Shown here in pieces: positions 33,921 to 47,273 of a stretch of 64,000 nucleotides of DNA. The notes under the pieces are model-generated. The model did no database searches. It saw only the letters and a program-made list of their open reading frames with translations, and had not been told where the DNA came from. Position 1 is the stretch's first letter. Each line of letters starts with the position of its first letter. This stretch comes from Gnetum montanum (Eukaryota > Streptophyta > Gnetopsida > Gnetales > Gnetaceae). The translations under genes were made by a program, and so were the position numbers. Where the stretch lies: assembly GCA_015680685.1 (NCBI GenBank), contig MNCI01006164.1, forward strand, positions 2,649 through 66,648, given 5' to 3'.

Positions 33921-36900
33921 TCAACAAACCAATGGCTCCGTTGCTTTTTGAAGCCACTTCAAGGCATCTTCCTTTAAGTATGGTTCCAAAACCTGATAGC
34001 ATGCTGAATGATATTTATTCACCCAGTCAATTTCAGCAAGAGACAGCTGAGATGTGTCAATTAACTTGCTCTGATATGGTACCTGTAATGAAGCAAGTTA
34101 AAAACAGCTCAGTTTCACACATGTTTTTACTAACAATGAGTTTTACCGAGATCCCACCTGATGGAAAGAAATGCATCAATATTTCTAACATCCATACTTC
34201 ATAACAAACAATACGCTGAAAAATACCCTAAGTTAGAACTAATCGAAACTTTGCCTACCCAAGTTATATGCTCGAACTTCAAATATCCTTTGTCGCCAAA
34301 ATTATATTTTGTATCAGCCTCCTTGATGATTAAAACATTTTCCAATCTTACACCGAAGTTTCCATCTTCATAATACCCAGGTTCTGCAAAAATGGTCACC
34401 GTATGCATTATTAACCACACAGCTTAGGAAGTAAGTGACAAATTTCACTGAGAATCTCATTCACAATAATAATCTCCAAAATGTCAACAAAAGAGATTGA
34501 GATAACTAGCATGGTTGCATACTACAGTAATTTTTATGATACTAAAACTGAAAATGTAGTTCTGTTAAACAAATGTCGACATTCTTCTATTAGCCAAAAT
34601 TCAGTTTCAGCCTTATTTAAACAGAATTTCCATACATCTTAGTATAAACTGCCATTGCTGAAGTTGTGACATGCATTATGCAAGTCACAAATCTTACCAT
34701 GAAGCCAAATCTCATTACTTGAAATCAATGAACAGTTGAAATTACTTTAAAGATATCAATAATTGCAATTGATTTAATAAAATGAAATAGTAAAAATATT
34801 AAACACTTGAAAAAATTGAGGAGAAGTAAATCACCATCCGTTACAGTCATTGTAGCCTGTAAAGGCACACAGCGAGCTTGAGGTCTGAAGCTTATTAAAT
34901 GTGGCCCTGCAAGAAGCAATTAGACCTTATGAAATAACTCATGTTGGGCAAAAATTAAAGTCAAACATCTTCTCTCAAGAAAAAAACCTTCATGAACATT
35001 CAAATAGCTTCCAATTCCATGTCCAGTGCCATGTCGATAGTCAAGTCCAGCATGCCATAGAGGCACTCGAGCGAGGATATCAAGAGCATGACCTAATAGA
35101 GGGAATGCGTTTTTGCCATTTGATTATTTGTAAAGGAAATTGGTGGGGCATATAATGAGAAGTAAACTTGAAACATGTACAGAAGTCAAATAAGAAATAA
35201 TAATGATATTAAATATATGTTTACCAGAATATTTCACATAGTAACGTACCTGTTGTGCCGTTAGGGAAAACTGCTGAGTCTAATGCTATATGACCCCTCA
35301 AAACCTGTTAGAATAGAATCAAAAGAGGCATAATAATCATTTTCTCTCTTCATCAATAAAAAAGAAAAGCGTAGAAGAGAGATTCATTAATTAAAAAAAT
35401 AACAACAAAAAAAGTGGCATCCCTTGATTATGCTAATTAGAAATTAGCCAATATATGGCATGTGTTTTCTTGATATCGATATCATGTGAGGAAAAAACTA
35501 AGAAAAACGGTATTTAAACATTCAATTAAAAAAAAAGAAAAGAAAAACTAGGAACCTAAATTCTACAAAAACTTAAAATCATTAAAAAGAACAAATGTAA
35601 TTCATAAGAAACAGTGTTAAACTGTTGAGGAACAATATTTTAAAACATTGCAGGACACGTTTGAATGTGAAAAACTTGGAAAAACTACTAAACATAGCAG
35701 GAAAAGGTTCAGCTACAAGAAAATTACTCAAAAATATAGGAATAGCACACAAATCATAGGAAAACAGCTTAAACGATAATAAAACAACTGAAATTAATAA
35801 GAAACAAAGTTAAATTGTGACGAAATATCTTTCAAACATAGGGAGACAACTTAAACTTCAAGGAAATTGTTCAAAAAGATAAGAAGCATATAACCATGGT
35901 AAAACAACATAAATCAATAATGAAACATATACAGACAACTGTAAATGTGAGAGAAACAAATTAAAACATGGAAATTTTACTTTAAAACAAAGGAGAAATC
36001 CAGCTATAAAAAGTTGCTTCAAAAAAAGGAAAGAAAAAATAAAAGCACATGAAATCATTGAAAAAAAAACAGCTCGAAACTATAAGAAAACATCAGGAAG
36101 GTGTTGCCCATTGATTAACATTTCTCGGTGAACTATCTACAAACTATAAGTCAAATATTTTAGTAAATGAAATTACTCAAACTAAATCGACCTAAGCTGA
36201 TGCTTAATTATGATTCTCAGTTGATGTTTATGATCCAAAAGAATATCCTTGTATACTCCAAAACTAAATTTTATGACTAATAAAATCTTCTGTTTTGCCT
36301 GTTCGTAAAAAGGGTGATCAAGGAAAACATCAAAAACACATTTCTATATTCAAGTGAACAAGTAGTTTGCTATGATATCTTTGATATGTAAACTTTTTTC
36401 TAGTGAAAAGAAAAAGACCTTCATGTTGTTGCCTAATTCAAAAAGCTTGCATTTCAAGATATTTTTCTTGAATTTTTTTTAACATAACCTTTTCTATAAT
36501 TTAAAAGTTGGAATAAAATTTCAGAAAGCACATGCAAAGGCATGTATCAGACAGTCCTATTTGCACGTATCTCATCAAGTTCATGTTGGGGACCAGGTTA
36601 AATTTTGGCAACACTGTTGACTAAACCTTGCTACCTGCAACCTACCATTGAGAAAGAACTCGTGCTTTTGATTTAGAAAGAAAAAACATTAAGAAGAATC
36701 CATACCGCCGTGTAGCAGGCTTTTTCATGTGCTGTGGGTTTTCCAAAGTGAGCAGTCCGTGTTATATCAGTTGTACCATCAAGATACTGTGCAATATAAA
36801 ATAATAAAGAATTTATTAAAAATCTGTCGTAGACATGACTTTAAAATGAAACTTTTTAATTAAAAAATCACTTATTGATACTACCTGAGCTCCAGAATCA

Positions 36901-39900
36901 CATAAATAAATACTGTCAGGATGTAATTCAGCACAACTTTCAGGACTAGGTGCATAATGGATAATTGCAGCATTTGAACCAACCGAAGAAATTGTAGGAA
37001 AGCTTAAACCTTTAAAATGCTGTATGAATAGACAGTCAAAGACAATTCAATTATATGTCTCATCTAAAGCAAACCACATTTAGAATAATAGAGCTGCCAA
37101 ACATATAACACTTTCTATAACTGATATATATTGTGAAAACACACTCTTGAGTCCTAGAGAAAGAGCATGCATAACCCCTATAACTAATATATTGTGAAAG
37201 TTTACTACTTTGGAAATTGTATTGAATTATAAACCCTAATACTATATTACAAGTATACTTCTGAAACGCAGATCAGTATTCCAGATAGCAGATTGCTCAG
37301 ATTCGTGACCTAAAATTGCCTAGAATCGTGATAGTAAAATAACATTTTAAAAATATCAGATTTCTAACAATTTAAATATATATGTGTGTGTGTACTATTA
37401 ACAAAATCACTTTTAATAGCCTGAATCTGCTCAAATTATTATCTGGAATCACTTGGAATTGTCTACAATTGGTAGCATGATTCCAGAACCGATCTAGAAT
37501 AAAGTGAGCCAGATGAATATTCCAGATCACTGGAATTGGAATTCCAATCTACACTTCATAAATATGATTGGAAGCACTTTTAAAAAATCACACTCAAATT
37601 TTAAAATCATTTTACTTAAGTTGATTGAGTGCAAAAGGGCTAGTCTTTTGGGCAAATATTACAGTACACCGGTATTTCTAGAAATGGAAATATTGAGTTG
37701 CATTTTCATCAAAGTGTCCCAAATATTTGGCTGCCTGAAGGCACAACCAACAAGTTGTCTCCCATCTGTCCTAATATATTTTGTCAACATAGGTAGATAA
37801 TAGAATGGAAAAATGGTCAAATTTTGCCTATATCTTGGAGGATAGAGAAAATTTCATTTGATCAAGTAGGGTAAAGTCAGTCCTTGAGAATGTGATTGGA
37901 ATTGAAATTAAACTTTTGAATTATTTGAATATGGTTCATTTTCAGTAAAGCTAGCCTGGAGGCTTGTGAATGTGGATTTTATGTCAGTGAAATTGATGAC
38001 TACAAAAGTATTTAAATCAAACAAAAAGAAATTTTAGACTGACCGGAGCTAGAGCATTTAAATATCTTCAAGTACAACATATCCAAATTTTAAAAGTAAG
38101 CAAATCTTCTTTTCACCAGTTCAAAAGATAACACAAAATGGGAAAAACACAATTACGAGCAGCTTGAAAGAAACCAAGAGTCATTATAAAATGTTACATC
38201 AGCATTTGCCCATATGAAATTCCAGCTGTGTATTATATAATTTAGTTCAGTAACAAGAATAGAAAAATAAATCTTATATGTATCTTACTAAGTGATGATT
38301 CTTCAAAGGACAAACTACAAACCTCTTGCTCAGCTCGAAATGCCTCCAGTTTGTCACTTACAGAAACCTCAGTCAATTTTTCTGTTTCCCTATACAAAAA
38401 TAAATTAAGGATTAAGCTAGAACATTTCGTATGTTCCATAGGAAACAATCACACATAATAAAGTAATTACTTTACTAATTTTAAGATCTCCATCTATACA
38501 AATCAATAATGCTTGAAAAAAAAACAAGGTAGATAAGAAGATAATGGAGATCACATAATCTCCAACAGAAAGAGATTGAGACCACCATTCCATTTCATAA
38601 AAAATAAGCCTCAGAAATCTCTCAAGATGTTTCATCAAGCAAACTATTAAGAACTGGCACTTAAAAGTGAAATTTATTTTTAAAATATAGCTTAGAGTTA
38701 CACCATATAGCATTTTAAATTTCAGGAAGCAAGTTACATTAACATACCAAAAACTACAACATAAATGAAAGCTAGTTTACCCTTCATATAGACAATGTCA
38801 TGCCAGAAACACAGTTGCAACCAATGCATATAAAGTCCCTATGACCTGGAAGAGTCATTTATATGCATATCCATGATACCCTAAAAATGGTATAATAATG
38901 ATCAGACTGGAGATTTGCAAACAGTCAATGAGACTGTTAAGCACCTTAAAACATATTTGATTATAACATACAGATTGTCCACCACAAAAGGTTAGAAAAA
39001 TATCATTTCAGTATGGCCACAAAAAAACCATTTGGTCACTTAGATTTGGCAATGAATCTTGTTAAACCTTGGCCAAAAGGATGACAGTCTGGCAATATCC
39101 ATCAAGGAAAATCTCTCGATGAAAACAACGTTATGTATTCACAATATTACTATAAAGTACATGCACCGCATGGTAGTTAAAAATTAGGTAAAAATAAATC
39201 TCATAGTGCTTCCTTTCCCCTCAATCTTGGGTAGTAATGACGAGAACCCGCATCCCTCAACTAGATGCACTCAAGCTAGCTGCCCCCAAATTTTGGTGGC
39301 CAATCCCTATCTAGGAGATAAAATAATGCCTTTCATTCAAAGGTCAAACAGTATAAAGATGTGCTAAGTCGATCGACACAAACCTAATAAACATGAGAAT
39401 GAATGTAGTCCGAGACATCCAAGATGTTGCAAATTATTACTTTATAAATGCAATGAGAGAAAAATTTCTGAGTAAAGCTCAATCATCTCAAATATTTTCA
39501 TTTGAATTCAATTTCTATACAATTTCAATAATGTAATGTCAGACAGAAATATGAAAGACTTACGAGAATTTCCTCTTGTTTGATGCCTTCTCTTCAGAAA
39601 AGTAACCTGCTGCTCCATATATATCTTGCATCTACATAAACAAAGGCCAGTAAGCAATTTAAATTTTATTAATTAATCATTAGTAATTATTTTATAAATT
39701 AGAGTGTTAGGACGAGCAATTCACATTCCAGCTCAAGAAAGCATTTCTAGCAATATTTGTGAGGCAGTTAATATGATACAGTTAATAATTATGGGGTGCA
39801 TCTGTGAAGAGGTGTGATCTTACAAAGATAATCTTTGATGGTCAGAGAGCTATTAAAGAGTCCAAAACACGATAGGATATACAAAAGACATAGGTACATT

Positions 39901-42900
39901 ATACAAAGATGTAACTTGAAATTTAAGAACTTGGTTTGTGAAGGTTTTTTTTTTTAAAGGCTTCCATAAAATAAATATTTGAAATGTAAACCAAATACCT
40001 TTCAACAGTATAGTAATAAATGAAGCCAGCTCCAAACAAAGATTACAAAAGTTCTCAAAATACACACAAACCTGCCGATCTAGCCAAGCAAGGTAGCTCA
40101 CAACTGCAGCACCATCACGTATATGAGCTTTCCTTAAGCCATCAAGCTCTACTGGATTCTGTATGAATGAACAGAAAATGCATTAAACTGCCACCATCCA
40201 ACATAGTACACATTTATATTGACCATAACAACAGAAGAAATATTATGCTGCAAATGTTCATGTGGTTAGATTAGTAATTCATAAACAACAACATAAAGAA
40301 AACGAAAATTTAAAACTCTCAATATAGCATGCACATTTATTGTTTATCATAATGTAGAAACATACCAAAATCCAACTGAAGGAAAAGGAAGAATGAGCAC
40401 ACAGAAACAGATAAAATGCATATATCAATCATCTATTTTATCTTTTCATTTTTCCATTAAATTTAGAAATTATTCTTTAATAACTTAAAAGTATAAAGAT
40501 TCACATTTTAATTTCAATAAAATGTCTGACATGAATTAGGGTTCAACGATATAAAATTACAGACAGACCATTCCAAATATTGTAAAGTTGTTAGTAAAAT
40601 AGATACCTAAAGAGGTAACAGAACTGCAACTGAAACAAAACAACATTCAATTATGGACAAAGATTGCTAAACACATGAGCATGGTCATAATTCAACAAAT
40701 GATTTTGACAATGTCTTAATATCCCAGGAATTAGTGGACGCATACCAAATTTAGAATTTCTTGCTAATAAAATCACTTTTAGTTGGTAAGAAAAAGTTTT
40801 CGACATAAATGACATCTTTCAGTGTATTGTTATGAAACTGCATAGAATAAATGATTTTAATAAATAATTGCATCTTCTGTACTAGCTTGTTTTCATTCTC
40901 ATCATAGGCAGATATCATTAATCTACAATTTATTTTTTAAAAATGGCTTCTTTTTCTTGAAGAGGTAAAATGAAGCTTTTATACATTATAATTGAAAAGG
41001 TTTCTCCTACAAATGTTTATTATAAAAGACAACTGTTGCCATTTTCATTAATTTTGATGTTAGAAATAATAAGATTGATATCAAGAAGTTTTCTAGACAA
41101 ACCTTCAAAGCCTTTGCAAGAGCAATTGGAGACTGATGCTGCAACACGCAATCAGAGGTGAGCTTTTTGTACAGGACAAAACAGCATGATCCAGGGTCGA
41201 TCCATATCAAGTTAAAATTAGCCACATCCCCTTTGACTTCAAAACTGTTTCCATCAGTATGAATGTCTTCAGTACTTGGAGAACTATTTGATTTCCCATC
41301 TGGGTTGCCTTGCTGAATTCCATTTTCAGTTATTCCTACCAGTTGACCAGATGAAAGAAGCTCTACATCCGACAACACTGACTTGTAATCACGTATAGTG
41401 ATTCCATTTTCACCCAGATGTTTTTCAACCTTTTGGTTTAAGATAAACAACAAAAATATGTCACCATTAAAATGCATGTGAAATCGTATAAAGAATGAAC
41501 TAATAGTATCCAAGGAACAAAAAACATGACATTAACCCAATCCAAGGATTCTAAAGCTTGAAATTTATACTATGGTTACATGGTAATAGCATAACAATCG
41601 CACATTTTTTAATGTGTAAAAGAAATAAAACTTCTTTTCAGACAAAAATAAGAGACGGATAACTGGAAGCCTCATGATTGTAGCCTTAAATCAAGTCCCA
41701 AATATTTAAGCAGGCCCCAAAAAAATGAATAGGTAGACACCATATACAGGCAGAATATTATTTGTTTGACTAGAAACAGTACATAGTTCAAAATAACAAC
41801 TGATTCAACACCAACGTGACAAAAATACAAAGGTATATCAAACTCAACAATGACTACCAACCTCAGGCGTCAGCTTTCTTCTATCCACATAAAAAAAAGC
41901 AGATTCTTGTGTCACAATTGCAAATGCATGCACTACAGGGTTATAATCCACATCAGAACCACGGATATTGTAAAGCCATGCAACCTGTCCAAGAGGGAAT
42001 TTTTGGTATCAAATGATATCAAGCAAGCTCTGAAAACCTAAACAAGGGGGAAATTTTATTACCTCATCCAATGCCACTACAATAATGGCCATGGCCTTTT
42101 CCTGAGAAAGCTTCCCCCTTAAATCATCTAATTTCTCCTTAGTTGATCGTCCGGCAAATTCTAATGAATGTACAGAGATAGGTTCAATAGTTGGCAAAGG
42201 TCTGTCCTTCCAAACCTCATCAATGAGATTTTTCTCTAATGAGACAAGCTTCTGTCCCTTCTTTTGGAAAGCATTTTCCCACTTCTGTGCAGTTTCAACT
42301 GAAATACACCATGGGTCCACTCCTATTGCGGCACCATCCTCCAAATTCTGAAACCAAAACTATATCATTTGTCTTTCTTCATAATTTAATAATCTTTTGA
42401 ATCACAGTAACATAACATAAAGAAAATTAAACACCAGACTAAAATTTTTCTAATATTTTTTTCATGTTGCCAAATTTTTTTTTAAAAATTTGCCTTATAT
42501 ATAGAATATAAAATCAATAATGAAAACAAATTAATCCTATTCAATGACATAAAAGGTCATTATCTATTTTGGATATCTGATATAAATAATAAAAAATTTG
42601 CCTTATATATGGAATATAAAATCAATAAAGAATACAAATTAATCCTATTCAATCACATAGAACGGCATTATCTATTTTGGATATCTGATATAAATAAAAA
42701 TAAATTTTTGATTCCCACATCAGTCAGCCATATCTCCACAACTGGATCTTCACCAATCCTCATAAGCTTCCATCTTTCGCTCAATTGTTGGCTTGCTTGT
42801 AAGAAATAGCGGCCATCAGTCCATAGGAGAGCTGCATCCTTTGTTATCAATGCCAAGCCTGCAAGATTTAATGAGAAAACAACCATTTAAACTTGCAAAA

Positions 42901-43844
42901 ATAAACAAAGATCGTGTATTGCTATAATGGTGTCATAAAAATGATTGTTTCATTGGTAACAAAGGCACTTTCGTTCAAAAATGAAACCAGATTCATGGGA
43001 AATCAGATATGTGAATACTAAAAATCTGACAGAGTTCACATAGCGTTTTAAAGTATAAATTTTTTTCTCGGTCAAAGGATTCATGGTGTGCTTAATCTTA
43101 CCAGCACTTCCAGTGAAGCCCGAAATAAAAGCTCTCCTTTTGTCACACTCTGCTACGTATTCGCTCTGGAAAAAAGCAATTCACAACAAAAATAAGCACC
43201 CATGACTTTCTATGGCATAACAGACATGCTAAAAACTTCAAGTCTAATTAGGAAGGAAGTGCGAATGCAATCGATATGACAATCAATTATCATTATTAAA
43301 AGCCACAAAGGACAATCACGAGCATACATTTCTTATACAGCCTGGATACATCACAAATGGCGATCTAAATTTCAGCAACATATCGCTACAATACTAATAT
43401 AGCAATTAGCACAATATAGTCTATGAAACTACAGAGACCATCCTTTGAAACCTTTCCGAAGTAAAATAGCATACATGATCGAAAAAAAATTAGACTTTGA
43501 CGAACAAAAAACTCAAAGAGATCAGTGTGACTATTAATTTCAACTAGACGGCGAGAAGGATCGCTACAACAATGAATTCTCTCCGCGAAACGGAAGAAAT
43601 GAAAAAGCGATGAATTTTTGCAGTTGAACTTCTAAACTGCATAAGGAATTAGCATAACCAGGAAAGGAAACAAGAAGATAATTCGTACGAAATCTGCGAA
43701 TTTTTCTAAAACTGAAAACAAAGACAAAAAAAAATCAACCAAAACACTTGCCTGATGAGCATCCTCAGAAGGAACAACGAGTGCATCAAGAGGAGGAGAG
43801 TGTGCGGCCATGAGAGCCCTAACTTGGTCCAAAGCATCCGCCAT
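33921..43844 (-). CDS. APP1: Xaa-Pro aminopeptidase, cytosolic type (APP1-like, peptidase family M24B)
   Basis: Removes an N-terminal residue before proline; a two-metal enzyme. Sixteen exons join into 663 codons with no internal stop: 43844-43752, 43165-43102, 42858-42719, 42347-42063, 41984-41862, 41429-41103, 40158-40072, 39631-39564, 38389-38323, 37019-36885, 36786-36706, 35304-35250, 35092-34988, 34906-34835, 34383-34259, 34082-33921. Phases agree at every junction; all introns are GT-AG except the first (GC-AG). Two creatinase-N domains (about residues 1-330) precede the M24 domain (about 350-585) and a C-terminal M24 extension. Metal ligands are present: D459 (CDSGAQ), D470 (TTDITR), H533 (RHGTGHG), E568 (DEPGYY), E582 (RLENV). 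The start [20 protein letters not shown] matches the plant cytosolic N-terminus. An S/N/D-rich insertion (about 270-308) in exon 6 looks lineage-specific. It is the only intact gene in the window. Confidence 0.96.
42486..42701. repeat. 108-bp tandem duplication in intron 3 of the aminopeptidase gene
   Basis: Two units, 42486-42593 and 42594-42701, beginning aaatttgccttatatat and ending near gatataaata. They are nearly identical. The second ends only 17 bp from the donor of exon 3. Confidence 0.9.
43166..43751 (-). other. Intron 1 of the aminopeptidase gene with a GC-AG boundary
   Basis: The donor reads CATCAG|GCAAGTG and the acceptor TTCCAG|AGCGAATAC. The join gives DAHQ-SEYVAE, matching the family (HQSEYV). 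The donor otherwise has the perfect U1 match typical of GC donors, and no nearby GT gives the right phase. Confidence 0.85.
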
Positions 43845-44000
43845 TTCCGCTGCAGAACCTCTGCTCAAGCAAAACGGAGGAAATTCGATAAACGGATTCA
43901 GAAAGAAGCAATGATGGACGAGCAAACTCTGGAAGATTTTATCATGGAACACATGCAGAGAGACAGAAGCTTCGTTAAGCCAAGAAATGGAAAAACACAA
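43845..44000 (-). other. In-frame open extension upstream of the aminopeptidase ATG
   Basis: The frame stays open for 52 codons upstream to another ATG at 44000 (MCFSISWLNEASVSLHVF). It could be 5' UTR or a longer N-terminus. It lacks clear transit-peptide character, and the conserved start at 43844 fits the homologues, so I keep the shorter protein. Confidence 0.4.
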
Positions 44001-44385
44001 AAAAAAACTGCGTCAAATCGAACGATGAGTACGTCTGGGCGAAGATGACAAATACTAACTGCCTCTTGTATGTTTCTGTGTGTCTGCAAGTGTTCTGATC
44101 AGAACTGCTGTGCTGTGCAACGTGTGTTTCTTGGAACCTGAAATAACAGTTTGGTTTGGGATATTATGTAGATAAACGGGCGCATTCCCTAACATGTAAC
44201 ATGTAAAGCTTACCCGCCAGGTTAATTGTTTTGGCATAGAATATATGCCTTAGAAGTAGGAATATTGCCTTTGGAAATAATTAAATTTTCCATTATTCCT
44301 TTCATCCATCCTTCCTGGTGCCAGAAAATGTTGGCTTATCTGTCGTGTTAACTATCCCTTTTAACATGGAATCGACTCTCACTTC

Positions 44386-44587
44386 AAAAAACACGAAATG
44401 AGGGAATATATTCATTCGTGTGGAACGCATACGCAGTTTAATCCTTTGCATCTTTGATTTTCATTTTCAATTCCAACTGGCTGTCATTTTTTAAAAACAC
44501 GAAATGAGGGAATATATTCGTGTGAAACGAGGCAATTTAATCCTTTGCATCTTTGATTTTCACTTTCAATTCCAACTGGCTGGCTGT
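44386..44587. repeat. About 100-bp imperfect tandem duplication upstream of the aminopeptidase gene
   Basis: Units 44386-44487 and 44493-44587 share acacgaaatgagggaatata, tttaatcctttgcatctttg and caattccaactggctg. The second lacks about 10 bp. They lie about 540-740 bp before the start codon, in the probable promoter region. Confidence 0.9.
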
Positions 44588-45560
44588 AATCAGATATGAT
44601 GAAATCATCCCCAAAAAAAATTATCGAAAATGAATTTGGTAGAGCAGAGGTTTACTCATATTCCATCGCCATCATCCGTCTTGAGCCTACTCGCAAGCTG
44701 GGGTGAGCCAAGAATATATATTTAAATAATATAAAAAATTAATTTTGGTCATAAGTGAGGTGAGTAAAATAGTAGTATGCATTTCAAATGATAAAATAAA
44801 TGTTATAAGTTCAAGTTTTTGACTCCCCAACTTCAAGTATTTTGGTTTTTAAATTTTTGTTTAATTTTGTTTGCAATTTTTTCCACAATGCATGCGTGGC
44901 AATAGAATTAAAGATATACTAAGTTTATATGCTCTTTGGATTTACATCTATCTACCTAAATATGGTGAATTTTCTCAATTCTAAAGGATTTCTTGTTGAG
45001 TTTTTGTAGCAAAAATTTTTTTGGCAAGAATCTGAAGATGGCAAATACCAATGTCTCTTAAACTATAAAAACTATGAAGAATTCTAAATCTTTCAATTTT
45101 GTTTTATCTAATGATTTGTATGAATCCTTGTCAAAAAATATCACTTCATAAGACACATTTCTATAGATTATTGGATTTGTTTCCGAATAAGGATTTTACA
45201 CTAGTGATTCAGTTTCCCCTTTAACACTATGGAATTAATGTTTTGCATGCTCACTATTTTTTTGAATCTTTTTTGCTTGTTAAACTACCCAATTTTGAAA
45301 TGATTGAGAAATCAATGGATCTTAAAGCTTTTATAGATTAACATAATACTTTTATTGCTCAGGAATAGAAAGTAGATTTTGATCCCTATTCTTTTGATTA
45401 CTCTTTGTTGGATTGAATTAGAAAATCTTCCTTTTATTTTTCAATGTTGAAAGTGAAATTATTGGTAGCATTGACACAATCTTGAAGACAATGTCAAAAA
45501 TATTATTAAATGGTGTGTAGTACACATGTTATTTTGTAGAGATTGATTTATGATAGAAGA
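44588..45560. other. AT-rich sequence between the gene promoter and the LINE
   Basis: No gene. From about 44980 it may already be decayed LINE ORF1 sequence in plus orientation (repeated stops, weak frames). A tract at 44750-44880 (gtgaggtgagtaaaatagt, later agttcaagttt) looks faintly like a worn SINE, not firm enough to call. Confidence 0.4.
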
Positions 45561-46199
45561 AGATAGAATTAAAACTCAAGGCTGATAATTAGTAATTTTT
45601 TCCAAAAATTACATCTTATACTTTGGGAGGATGTTGTAGCCATTATCATCATAAAGATCATGTTATTGAGATTTGTTTTATTATTAATAAAAAAAGTTGT
45701 TCATGATGAAAAGAAACAACAATTTTCAAAAAAAAAAAAAACAAATAATAGTAGTTTTGAGAAGACACAAATGAAATCTTCTTTAACAAGTTCTCAACTT
45801 ATTACAAATCTTTTGAATTCTAAACATGTCTGTAAACCCTTGATATCTAAAGAGAATTCCTTTTCAAAAAAAAAAAGAAAAAGAAATTTTCAACAAGGAC
45901 CTACAATGGAAATATTTATGTAGATGGATTTCACTATGTTACAATGTAAAAAGAAATGCTTGCAAATATTGCTTTCAATTTGAAAGCCCTAAAGGTATTT
46001 CATTCTCTTTCTACTTCCATGATCGTTTTAAATGTTTTTTTTTTATCGAACAATGTTTTTTCACTTATTAATAGCATAGATTGTTAGACAAATGCTGAAT
46101 TTGAAAATTCAATGATGGAGGCCTCCTCCCCCACATCTTAATGTTAGTTTTATCATGGAATGTTCAAGGCCTTTCTAATAAGTTTCAAGCAAATATTGT
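45561..46199 (+). pseudogene. LINE (plant L1-type) 5' part: ORF1 knuckle and start of ORF2
   Basis: Fragment of a non-LTR retrotransposon. A knuckle of the ORF1 protein is encoded at 45635-45676 as CX2YX4HX4C; the second Cys is now Tyr (TAT for TGT), as comparison with the second LINE copy (58006) shows. ORF2 opens at ATG 46141 with MLVLSWNVQGLSNK, the conserved start of the AP endonuclease domain, and is cut at 46199 by the LTR of element F. The rest of the endonuclease is not found. The RT part resumes near 53870. Confidence 0.72.
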
Positions 46200-47067
46200 T
46201 GATGAGCGATTAAGGTATCCCAACACTCTACCATACAAGTCGCGAATGTCTACGCACAAGAAGATTGTAATCTAGGATGGACAATGTAATTATGCTAGTA
46301 ATTGATGTTAAGTTTGAGATTGATGTCTTCCCACTTTGAGTTAATGAAGTCCTAGTGTATGGTTTAACTCTTAGTGAGGTGTATGATTAATTAATGTTGT
46401 GATGCTCTTAATGGTCCTAAAGGTAAACATGATTGGATAAAGTTCTAAGTCTAATTAACTAGGAAAACACAAATCTATCTTAGCCTACTGCGATGGATAT
46501 CCAATCCTAGTCTACTGTTCACACCTTAGACTCATGTAGTTATCACTGGGATTACCAAGTGATATTACTATTGAGCAAATCAAGCAACACCACTACTAGG
46601 TTACTAGATAACTAAGCACTCAAAACTAATCGTATCCATTCCACTTACTAATGACATACAAAATAAAGTGCTTAAAATGTGAATGATTAACTAAGAAAAC
46701 AAGGAAATTATTCTAGAGTAAACAAGTAGAAAACTAAGTTGATGCTACAATGATGAGAAGCAATCTCAATCTTTATTGCCAATCATGAACTATGTTCAAG
46801 TAGAATTCACTTGAATAAAGATTTTGTACAACCATTCAAAACCACATTATGGGCATTCACACTATTGCTAAGACTATGAAAACAAATTGCAAGAGTTTCC
46901 CTAAGTATGCGAATCAAAACTTGTCGATTGTACATCCAAGTGTTGGTATTTATAGGGTTGCACACATCTCGAGATATCATATCAATGTTGAAGTAGCATG
47001 GGTTACGACATCATTACTACGATATCATAGATACAATATTGTATTGCAACAAAAATTGACTTTATCA
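46200..47067 (-). repeat. 3' LTR of element F
   Basis: 868 bp from TGATGAGCG to TTTATCA; the purine tract (TGTGGGGTTA on the minus strand) abuts its right end. The U3 contains a 14-bp palindrome ATACAATATTGTAT at 47031-47044 and several GATATC cores. AATAAAG lies near 46770. Confidence 0.82.
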
Positions 47068-47273
47068 TAACCCCACAATTGATTGGAAACTCATCCTTGA
47101 GTTATAACAAAATGAGGATAGAGTCCCTTACAAAATTGGGAGGTAGATTTGACTTGACATAACTCTATTTACATGACTCTTTAAATGTCGTAGTGGTGTT
47201 TACAAAATGACACAGTTGACTATTACAAAACAAAATGAAACAAAACAACAATTTGAAGTAGTTGATGTAGTTT

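Noticed and set aside
33932-34204. Plus-strand 90-codon ORF
   Set aside because: Antisense shadow of the last aminopeptidase exon.
41007-41513. 168-codon single ORF as a separate gene
   Set aside because: It is exon 6 of the aminopeptidase with intron read-through on both sides.
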